DNA of 64,000 nt, taken from contig NC_090766.1 in the NCBI RefSeq assembly GCF_036898095.1, forward strand, positions 32,313,327 to 32,377,326. The letters run 5' to 3'. Origin of the DNA: Palaemon carinicauda (Eukaryota > Arthropoda > Malacostraca > Decapoda > Palaemonidae). Below the pieces are notes generated by a model. It was not told the origin of the DNA. It did no database searches and worked only from the letters and a program-made list of their open reading frames with translations. This document shows positions 55,243 to 64,000 of this stretch, piece after piece (position 1 is the first letter of the stretch; each line of letters begins with the position of its first letter). The position numbers and the translations under genes were made by a program.

Positions 55243-57318
55243 TTAACCCTTAATAGTGGGAGCAGACCTTGATGGTAGATGCTCTCCTAGCCCTCGCAAT
55301 CGCTCTGGCTGCCTCCTTCGAAAATCCTCGAGCTCTTGAGAGTCTTTCGATAGTCTGAAGGCAGTCAGACGAAGCGCGGGGAGGCTTTGATGAAGACTCC
55401 TTACGAGGGGCTGCCGTAAGAGATCCATCCTTAAAGGCAGACTCCTTGGAACGTCTACCAGCCATTGAAGTACCTCTGTGAACCACTCTCTCGCGGGCCA
55501 GAGGGGAGCAACCAACGTCAACCTTGTCCCTTCGTGAGAGGCGAACTTCTGCAGTACCTTGTTGATGATCTTGAACGGCGGGAATGCGTACGCGTCCAGG
55601 TGAGACCAGTCCAGCAGAAAAGCATCTATGTGGGCCGCCTCTGGATCTGAGACTGGAGAGCAATAGGTCGGGAGCCTTTTGGTCAACGAGGTGGCAAAGA
55701 GGTCTATGGTGGGTTGGCCCCAAGTCATCCAAAGACTCTTGCACATGTCCTTGTGGAGGGTACATTCTGTGGGGATCACCTGACCTCTCCGACTGAGACA
55801 GTCCGCCAAGACGTTCAAGTCCCCCTGGATGAATCTTGTCAACAGGGAGATGCCTCGATCTTTTGACCAGATGAGGAGGTCCCTTGCGATGACGAACAGT
55901 GTGTGGGAGTGAGTGCCTCCTTGCTTGGAGATGTACGCCAAGGCTGTGGTGTTGTCCGCATTCACTTCTACCACTTTGTTTCGTAGAAGACTCTCGAAAC
56001 TCGTCAAGGCCAAGTGAACAGCCAACAGCTCCTTGCAGTTGATGTGCAGGCTCCTCTGATCCGACGTCCAAAGACCCGAACATTCCAGACCGTCCAGAGT
56101 CGCTCCCCAACCCAAATCCGACGCGTCTGAGAACAACACGTGGTTTGGGTTCCTGACCGCCAGGGACAGACCCTCTCGCAGACTTATGTCGCTGTCCCAC
56201 CAGTTCAGGCACGTTTTTACTGGCTCGGAGATCGGGATTGACACAGCTTCCAAAGTCTTGCCCTTGTCCCAATGGGAGTCTAGATGGAACTGGAGAGGGC
56301 GAAGGTGAAGTCTCCCTAGTGAGATAAATTGTTCCAGGGATGACAGAGTCCCTAGGAGGCTCATCCAACTTCTCACTGAGCAACGGTCTTTTTTGAGCAT
56401 GAGGCGGACTTTGAGCAGGGCTTGCTCTATCCTGGTGGCAGACGGAAAAGCCCGAAAAACTAGACTGCGAATCTCCATCCCCAAATAGAGAATCGTCTGG
56501 GAGGGATTCACCAACAGTCCCAACTCCTTTGCCAGGTCCAACGTCCATTGAAGGTCCTGCAGACAGCGATGACGGGACGATGCTCTGAGAAGCCAGTCGT
56601 CCAGGAACAGGGAGGCTCAAATTCCCGATAAATGAAGGAATTTTGCCACATTCCTCATGAGCCTCGTAAACACGAGAGGAGCAGGGCTGAGGCCGAAGCA
56701 CAGTGCTCGGAACTGGTACACCACATTCCTGTAAACAAACCTCAGATATGGTTGAGAATCTGGGTGTATAGGAATGTGGAAGTACGCATCCTGCAGGTCG
56801 AGAGAGACCATCCAGTCTCCCTCTCTGACCGCTGCTAGAACGGACTTCGTGGTCTCCATCGTAAATTTTGTTTTTACAACAAAAACGTTGAGCGCACTGA
56901 CATCCAGCACTGGCCTCCAACCTCCTGTATGCTTTGGGACTAGGAAGAGACGGTTGTAAAATCCCGGTGATTGAAGGTCCGAAACTTTCACCACCGCTCC
57001 CTTCTCTAGCAACTGAGACACCTGCTGATGTAGAGCTTGCCTCCTTGACTCCTCTCGATACCTGGGAGAGAGGTCTAAAGGAACTGTTACTAGAGGAGGT
57101 CTGCGTACAAAAGGTATTTTGTACCCCTCCTTGAGCAACAACACAGACTCTCGGTCTGCACCCCTCTTCTCCCAGGCCTGCCAGAAGTTGTTCAGTCTGG
57201 CCCCTACCGCTGTCTGAGGACGTGGGCAGTCAGACTCTGCCACGGGAGGACTTGGATCCTCTCCTCTTGCCTCTTTTACTGTCGGCACGAGCGCCTCCCC
57301 TACTAGGAGCTCTGCCAC
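55243..57318 (-). pseudogene. RT-RNase H-methyltransferase-like gene of DIRS-F
   Basis: Read on the minus strand, the first part (57318-56617, 233 codons) has RT boxes GGWRPVLDVSALN, SLDLQDAYFHIP and LCFGLSPAPLVFTR. A single in-frame TGA at 56617-56619 lies just before the active-site box LFLDDWLL (near 56590). The same frame then stays open to 55243 with RNase H (FSDASDLGWGATL, NCKELLAVHLAL, NADNTTALAY, LADCLSRRG) and the methyltransferase-like block (TIDLFATSLTKRLP to YAFPPFKIINKVL). One base change would make it open, so it is young, or recently inactivated. Confidence 0.88.
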
Positions 57319-59801
57319 GAAAGGGCGGGATAAACCTCGTCGCTGGGGTATCGATCTTGGGTCTTACGACATAAGACGATGAAGGAGCACCCTTACGAGC
57401 AGACGTAGCCATCAGGTCGTGGGTATCCTTCTGCACCAGAGAAGCCGCAATATCCTTGATCAACTGCTGAGGAAACAAGGCAGATGACAAAGGGGCAAAG
57501 AGAAGCTCCGACCTTTGACAGGGAGTTACTCCTGCCGAAAGGAACGAGCAAAGAGTCTCCCTCTTTTTCAGGACTCCAGCCATAAAGGTAGCGGCGAGCT
57601 CATTGGAGCCATCACGGATGGCTTTGTCCATGCAGGACATAATAAGCACGGAAACATCCTGGTCGGCCGACGAGATCTTCCTGCTTAAGGCTCCTAGCGA
57701 CCAATCAAAGAAGTTAAAAACTTCGAAGGCCCTGTAAACCCCTTTAAGGAGATGGTCAAGGTCCGAGGAGGACCAATAAACTTTAGAGCGTCTCATGGCC
57801 AGGCGACGGGGAGAGTCTACGAGGCTTGAGAAGTCTCCCTGGGCAGAGGCAGGAACTCCCAAGCCGAGAACTTCTCCCGTGTCATACCAGACGCTCGCTC
57901 TAGAGGCTAATTTAAAAGGAGGGAAAGCAAAGGCCGTCTTCCCCAAACTCCTCCTGGTGATCAACCAGTCGCCTAGCAAACGTAAAGCCCTCTTAGAAGA
58001 GCGAGAGAGCACTAGCTTAGTAAACGAAGGCTTGGAAGCAGCTAGGCCTAGCGCAAACTCTGACGGAGGCAAACGAGGAGCAGAAGTTACAAAATGGTCT
58101 GGAAAAAAGATCCTTAAAAATCAGCATGATTTTCTTAAAGTCCATAGAGGGCTGAGCAGCTTTAGGCTCTTCTCTGTCTGACAAAATGCCCAAAGGAATA
58201 TCAGTAGGCGGAGGATCAGCAACTTCCTCATCTGAAGGAACCTCGTCCGACAATTGTCTAGTCTCATGAAAAGGAGAGACCTGCCGCGGCAGCAATGCTT
58301 GACAGGCAGTGTCAACAAGCAAAGGAGCAGCAGTAGCAGTAGAGGAAGCGACGTCACGTCGCTGCTGAAAGGACTGAAAACCTTGTGACTGTCCAACAAC
58401 AACAACAGGAGTTGATGGACGCTCGACGTCACGTCGGAACTGCATTGACTGCCTAGACTGAGCAGTCAAAACAACCTTCGACTGCGGTGATTGACGCTCA
58501 ACGTCAAGTTGAGGCAACTGAGCTGGTTGGCGAACGTCCTGAACGTCAACACGAGATTGCGGAAGCGGCTGAACGTCAACACGAGACTGCGGCAGTGGCT
58601 GAAAGTCAACACGGGACTGCAGCGAGGGAGGATCCATGTCACGTGACTGACGTGACAAACTACCGACATCACGTTTCAAAGTGCTAACGTCAAAAGGACG
58701 AGTAAAAGCTCGTTTGGGCAGCTGACGGCCAGAGTCTCGATCAGCGTAACGGAGCGAAAGATCATCGTGACCCTGCTCAGCTTGATACCCCTCCATAAGG
58801 GAGGCAAGCTTAGTCTGCATGTCCTGCAGGACAACCCATTTAGGATCAACGGGAGTCGGAACAGGCCGAGACGATGGTAACGTCTGTGTTGGCAAAACAT
58901 TGCCTTTACCGAGACCCTCGGACCCCGTGTTACGCTTACGTTTAATAGGCGAACAGTCTTCCGACGACTGCAAAGGGTCAGAGCTGTCCCAATGGCTACA
59001 GCCAGGACGCTGGACCTGTCCTGAAGGGACTGACTTTCGCTTCAAGGGTCTAGAAACCTTGCGCCAAGGTTTCTTTTGCGAAAAGCCTTCGGATGACGAG
59101 GAGAACACAGCCTCGCTCGTCTTATGGTAAGGGCGATCTTGACGAGACACGCCCGATACTAAAGAGGGAACGTCTGTACGTTGGTTGAAGCCTCTCGTCC
59201 CCTTAAGTCCTACGACATTACTTCTCCCTGGTGCAGGGGAGCCTGAAAGAGGTCTCGGACTAGGGGAGCGACAAGCACGAACAGACGAACCCTCGGTCGC
59301 AACACTAAATACACTTTGCGCACTTATCACTTTATCACTACGATTTTCTGATTTGCCACTCTGACACTTTAATAACTTCACATTTGACATGAGTTGGTTA
59401 CGGTCCGATGCTAAGGACTCAACTTTCTCGCCTAAAGCTTGAATCGCAAGAAACATATCCCGCATGGACGGTTCATGAGTGCTAGTAGAGGGTTCAGGAA
59501 CAACTACTACAGGGGAAGGATTAGGTTCAGGGGCACGGGAGGAGGAAAATTCCAACGACCTAGAGGAGCTTCTCCTTACCCTATCTCTCTCCAGCTTACG
59601 AGAATATTTATCAAATTCAAGCCAGTCAAATTCCGACAAGACCACGCACTCATCACACCGATCTCCTAATTGGCAGGATTTACCCCGGCAATTAGAACAA
59701 ACGGTATGTGGGTCGAGAGAGGCCTTGGGAAGACGTTTGTTACAATCCCTAGCATTACATTTGCGAAATTTAGGACCAGGGATAGGAGAAGGGTCAGCCA
59801 T
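57230..59801 (-). pseudogene. gag-like gene of DIRS-F, frameshifted
   Basis: On the minus strand the frame from 59801 to about 58090 (start MADPSPIPGPKF) has an N-terminal zinc cluster (CNARDC, DPHTVCSNCRG, CQLGDRCDEC), a charged stretch, a Ser/Pro-rich linker and an imperfect internal repeat (PQSRVDVQPL, two to three copies, near 58540-58640). It then shifts near 58090-58110 into the frame that ends at 57230, which carries the conserved KLVLSRSSKRALRLLGDWL, LFPQQLIKDIAASLVQKDTH and a basic Gly/Arg tail. A single indel separates the frames. Confidence 0.82.
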
Positions 59802-60005
59802 ATTGAACAGTCAAAGAAAATCCAAAACAAATCCAAAGTCATCAACAATAAACACTAGCCAAAAAAGGGTTCAAGAGTTTTAATTGAAGAGAAAAACACC
59901 CGTCACAGCGAAAGCTCAAAACAACCAAAATAAAGTACTTCACCAAAAATGACGAAAACTCAAGGTCAACAGCGAGCGGAATCAACTTGTCGATGAGACC
60001 GACAG

Positions 60006-60173
60006 AGAAGAACTGGAGCTGTTTACAAGTATATGCGGTATCTGGCCGATAGTCGGCGCTGGTGGTCACACCCGCAACCTTCACAGCGATCGCTCGCGAG
60101 TTTTTGGGTTTCTGTCGAGCCGTCCGAGACGTCAGCTATTATATATTCACCGGCTAAGTTTAATATTTAAAAA
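60006..60173 (-). repeat. 5' inverted terminal repeat of DIRS-F
   Basis: Reverse complement of the 46290-46441 segment. The outer tip reads GGCTAAGTTTAATATTTAAA. Confidence 0.88.
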
Positions 60174-61929
60174 TTAATATCCAATATTGGCTGAAAATGT
60201 AATAATATAGTTTTCTGTGCTGCTAACTATAATTATCCACATAGGGTATTTATATTTGTTCCAGGGATATAAACCTAAACTAAATGACAAATATTATAAA
60301 GGCTAAAATGAGCATGTGAGAGCCTTACAATTAAAACCATGCCAAGCCCAGCATCCTAGTCAAGGTTAGGTTGAAAAGTATTCTCGCTGACATAAGCCCA
60401 GAGTTTTCTCATCTTGGGCACCTAACCTGAGTTGAGTTTGTAGATTGGCGGACACAGATCAGATCCAACGTAGAAAAAAAAAAAAATATTTTATCTCATT
60501 TTATGGTAAATCAAATAAATACGACCTTACTAAAAATATGCCCACCACACCTTACCTATGTCAGCGTTTCGCCCTGCGACACCCAGTTACTTATACTATA
60601 ACGAGTTAGTGGGCTTGTTAGCCATTCTAAAAAATATCCAGTTGCCTCCTCTCATCAGACCAGTAAATATTTACTGTAGTACAATATTCCAAAGGAAGAA
60701 AATAATAACAGCACCTGGTTTATCTAAAGTTAATTTGAACGATTCTAGTGGAAATACTACAGGGAAGTTTAAATTTTTCAAAGTACAGTATGTATAATGA
60801 TGGACCTCCCTTATTTCAAACGCTATTGCAAAGTTGTATAGAATACAAGCTGTTCAGAATGTTCTAAATACCCTATGTTAGTACTTACTAAATAAAAATT
60901 TTTGAAAATCCTTAAAATTGCTGTGAAATTCATAAGTCGTACGAGTTCTGTACCCTGACGCACTTCCTCACTCCCATAGTTCCTAAAATTCAATGTAGAT
61001 GACTATTTGATCAATTCACCTATGCATAAGCGTAGTAACACTGAACTAAATGGAGGGTGGGGTAACTAGAAAGACCAAATTGGGTTTGATTGACCCAGGA
61101 AATTGCCGGAGGGCGTTTTTTATTCAATTAAAATTCAATATTTCCAAAATTCAAACTGGGTAATGGAAGCATCAAGCATGGGTTGGAGATAGCGTTCTTA
61201 GCCACGGAAACATGAAGATTGTAATGCTGTACTCTGAGTGATGAAGTTAGACCTAATTAGATTGTTTCTATAACTTGAACAAGCTATAACTGGTGGGGGT
61301 TATGAATTTCTCAAGACATAGGAGTTTACGTTTTATTTATATAAGATAACACTCTTATATGACTACTAAGGCATTTGTTCCAAGAGCAGTGTTGGTGAAA
61401 TGAGCTATGTTTACAATAGAAAATTAACTCACAATAGCAAGCCATGTTTTTTGGCCCAGTTAAAACTGTTTGTACCAAAGGAAGATTGCCAAGGAATGTG
61501 GAAGTTTTATTTTGGAAAGATCAAACCTATCTTGAGAAGATATTTTTTTTATAGGTGTATTAGGTTGCTTTGCTTTTAGTGTACAGAAGTTCTTAATCTT
61601 ACAAACTTAATTGGTTCCAAGAAGCTGTTTGTAAGTCGAATTTTGTTAAATATTGGCCTGAGGTAGGCCTAACCTGAATCCCATGCCTATGATTTACAGT
61701 TACAAAAGTCAACAAATAGAATGGTTCCACATGAAATAGATATCAGGTTATTACAAAAGTAATTTTGCTTACTGTATTACATGATAAACTATTGTTCTAT
61801 TACAGTATTTGTTTATATTTGTTATTTTCAGTTGGATTTGTGTTTGTATCTCCGAATGTACTGCAGAACACGCACCTGTCCATATCATCCACCACAGTTT
61901 TCGCTTCACAAGGAGATGAGGATGCAACC
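60174..61929. other. No recognisable gene
   Basis: AT-rich DNA. A DIRS-terminus-like piece (TTTGTTCCAGGGATATAAAC then CTA) lies near 60258. An open stretch at 60558-60797 has no supporting motif. A small ORF near 61781-61972 follows a TTATTTTCAG acceptor-like sequence but has no donor support. Confidence 0.45.
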
Positions 61930-62816
61930 CAAACAGGGTGAATGTAGTTTGCTGGGACAAGTGGAAACTTAATTATTACTTGTAAAAGAATACCTTTACA
62001 AAACATAATTGTGTTACCTTGCTAGGAGTGAAGCAAACAAAGGGTAAGCTGAGAATACGACAGTAAAAATGGGTTGCAGGGGGGCCCTGTTAGGTAAGTA
62101 AGGACACGGATCGTATATTAGATTAGTTTAAGTTTAAGTTTGATGGCATTCTTGTGTAGAGGTTTTACAGAACAATGGACGTCGGTTTTGTAGTAAGGTG
62201 GCCACAGCTTGCCAACGCCTAAAAACTGGGAAAGTAGATTCCCCTTTTCTATGCATGCGGGATGCCAGTCTGTCATTATACAAATGCTCCAGAGCTTTTG
62301 TATATCAGCGGCCAGTTCCTCACGTATTGATTAATAATGGACATCAACTAACCTGAACTTTCCCCCCTAACCTACGCTACAAGCCGTGTCCTTACCTACT
62401 TACCTAACGGGGGGGGGGGGGGGGGGGGGGCCTGCGACCCCCCCTTACACTGCCAATTTCCAAAGTTAGACATAATAATACACACAGGTGGCTGATATCG
62501 TACATTCACCCCAATTCTCCAAAACCATATTTTAAAAAGATACAAACCCAAGAGGACCACCTAACCTAACCTAAGAGTCGTATTCCTACATACTTACCTA
62601 AAGAGGGACACCCTGCAAACCACCAATAAATAACCATATCCTCAGCTTAATTTATGACCAATTTGCACCCAAACCGTTTCACTCATGATACTGAATGGGT
62701 GAATGTAGTTCGTTGGGACAGGGTAAACTAAAAATACGGTAATCTTAGGGAGGGTCGCAGTGGGGCATAGACCCCCCAGTAGGTAAGGATATGGCTCATA
62801 GGTTAGGTTAGGTGTG
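61930..62816. repeat. Cluster of direct and inverted ~150-bp repeats
   Basis: GTGAATGTAGTTTGCTGGGA (61940) and GTGAATGTAGTTCGTTGGGA (62700) start two similar direct units, each followed by a G-rich stretch and TAGGTAAGTAAGGACACGG (62095) or TAGGTAAGGATATGG (62781). Between them are inverted versions (CCGTGTCCTTACCTACTTAC at 62384, and TACATACTTACCTAAAGAGG near 62585). The layout suggests a fold-back type element or serial insertions of one small repeat. Confidence 0.6.
62409..62430 (+). repeat. 22-G homopolymer
   Basis: Uninterrupted run of about 22 G, followed by CCTGCGACCCCCCC. It can form a G-quadruplex. The length in the assembly may be uncertain. Confidence 0.95.
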
Positions 62817-62817
62817 G

Positions 62818-63090
62818 TACCTAAGTATAGGGGAAATATTACGATAGAGTCCCACCCAGCTATTACCCCTTACCACTACATAATAGTTTGTTTTTCTTTT
62901 TCCGCGAGCAAACGAGCACACGGCTGAACAAAAAACATTAAATTTCGGTAATATTTTAATAGTCCTTAATGGATTTTGCTCTGCTGTGGGCTCGCTTCGC
63001 TCACGAATAAAGAAAACCATCAAGCCCCTAAGTACTGGCGAGTGGTAATCGCTGGGCAGGACTATCGAAATACTACCTAGGGGTAAGGTA
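62818..63090. repeat. MITE-like inverted-repeat element
   Basis: Left arm (62826-62872, with TATTACGATAGAGTCCCACC) is an imperfect inverted copy of the right arm (63035-63082, with GGGCAGGACTATCGAAATAC). About 265 bp long with no coding capacity. Confidence 0.5.
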
Positions 63091-64000
63091 AGGTGGTGTT
63101 TTTTTAGTCTGTTTCCCCTGCAAAATGTGGTGTTTCAATCTGTACCAACGAACTACAAGGGCTACAAACTGGATTTTACAGATGTATATAATAGTTTAAC
63201 TGGTCCACAAAACATGACATATACGTATTTACAACGTTAACATCGAAATATTGCATTACAGTTAAGTAAAACCATGAGGCCGCCATGTAAACGTTGTTCG
63301 CGACCTGACCCTGTCAAATATTACTTTAGATTCGTAATCATGAGTTTAATAATATTAAAATATTTTTAATTAACTAATATCCGGCTTGGGTACCTCCACA
63401 GTAGGTTGTATAAACTGTATTGGATAGCGCTCTAAGATGCGGTATGCTCATAGAAGTCATATTACCATTAGAAACCTCAATTTATTTACCATTTCCTGGA
63501 AATTGTTGATAGCAATAAAGTAAAGTACTGTGAATTTCAAAAGCAGTTTCAAAAAGAAAATTGGGTCATCTGTACCTGTACTAAAATGGCAGCCCTTTTC
63601 AATGTATTTGTTTATGCACTTTCCTGCCACTTTCCTGACGTGTTGACAAAGTCAGCTGGGGCTGAAGTCTGCTAACAATAAGGTCTTAAGACATACACTA
63701 GTGATTAAACGTAATCCTTTTGATACATAAAAAGAAAAGAGGATTATTTATATATAAAGGAACTTGATACTTAATTTTATGCAATTCGATACTTTTATAA
63801 TCAAAATTGTTTCGTCTATAGTGTTGACATTTCTGGCATGCTACGTAGGCAAAGTACCGTGGATGATTCGTACCAGAAAACGTCTTGCCATTTCAAAAAC
63901 GGTTTCAAAATGGAAAGATCATTGGTATTCAATGAAAAATATATAAAAAAGCGAGAAAGATATTATATACAAGATTAAAAATACAAAATGATATATAAGA
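63091..64000. other. AT-rich DNA, no recognisable gene
   Basis: No exon, RNA gene or known repeat was recognised to the window end. Confidence 0.5.

Larger units (their letters stand above)
46248..60173 (-). mobile_element. DIRS-F: DIRS-like retrotransposon, host of nested DIRS-G
   Basis: Inverted termini at 46248-46441 and 60006-60173, and an internal complementary region at 46482-46581. Minus-strand order is gag (59801-57230), RT-RNase H-methyltransferase-like (57318-55243), YR (55240-54721, then 47272-46972). The YR gene is split by DIRS-G (47273-54718). Own length is about 6.5 kb. Breaks are a gag frameshift near 58090, a TGA just before the RT LDDW box, and a deletion in the YR N-terminal domain. 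The tips carry three As at the left (46248-46250) and five at the right (60169-60173). The internal region predicts a circle with five, so the pre-insertion site had three As and no target duplication was made. Confidence 0.9.

Noticed and set aside
55250..56920. 556-codon minus-strand frame as a separate gene
   Set aside because: It overlaps the RT-RNase H gene of DIRS-F in another frame and enters the YR; discussed as an overlap finding and not as an independent gene.
60558..60797. 79-codon plus-strand frame
   Set aside because: No homology motif, no splice sites and ordinary AT-rich composition.
61781..61972. Frame after a TTATTTTCAG acceptor-like sequence
   Set aside because: It overlaps a repeat cluster and lacks a credible donor. 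Kept only as a note.

Overview
This window looks like non-coding and transposon-rich DNA from an arthropod, most likely a decapod crustacean. That assignment is an inference. It rests on the very long GA/CT and AAT microsatellites, the number of DIRS-type (tyrosine-recombinase) retrotransposons, pogo/Tigger DNA transposons and GT-AG split exons. No bacterial-type gene organisation is present. All family assignments were made by eye from motifs; no database search was run.

Layout. Seven DIRS-like retroelements or fragments account for roughly 44 kb: DIRS-A (1165-9440, +), DIRS-B (11514-17372, -), DIRS-C (20264-28428, -), DIRS-D (30849-37711, -), a fragment DIRS-E (45140-46247, -), DIRS-F (46248-60173, -) and DIRS-G (47273-54718, +). 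Six of them show the diagnostic DIRS structure: inverted terminal repeats (ITRs) plus an internal complementary region (ICR) near the 3' end that is complementary to both termini joined head to tail. DIRS-G is nearly intact, with gag, RT-RNase H-methyltransferase-like and tyrosine recombinase (YR) open frames. It sits inside the YR gene of DIRS-F, which in turn abuts DIRS-E, so the elements are nested. A complete Tigger-like transposon with a 654-codon transposase frame lies at 38747-42324. A 1.9-kb non-autonomous relative (3736-5626) interrupts the RT gene of DIRS-A.

Host content is sparse. A minus-strand exon at 44971-45097 carries a start codon and signal peptide. A second well-formed minus-strand coding exon lies at 469-585, and a possible 48-bp exon at 38260-38307. 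All three are phase 0 and could belong to one secreted-protein gene whose introns are filled by the transposons; this linkage is inferred. A 118-nt 5S rRNA-like sequence (23864-23981, -) is embedded in DIRS-C.

Remaining DNA holds microsatellites, minisatellites (a 23-bp GC-rich array in DIRS-C and a ~39-bp array at 43.7-44.3 kb), a repeated ~300-bp interspersed element (three copies), an inverted-repeat cluster with a 22-G run near 62.4 kb, and stretches where nothing could be recognised.
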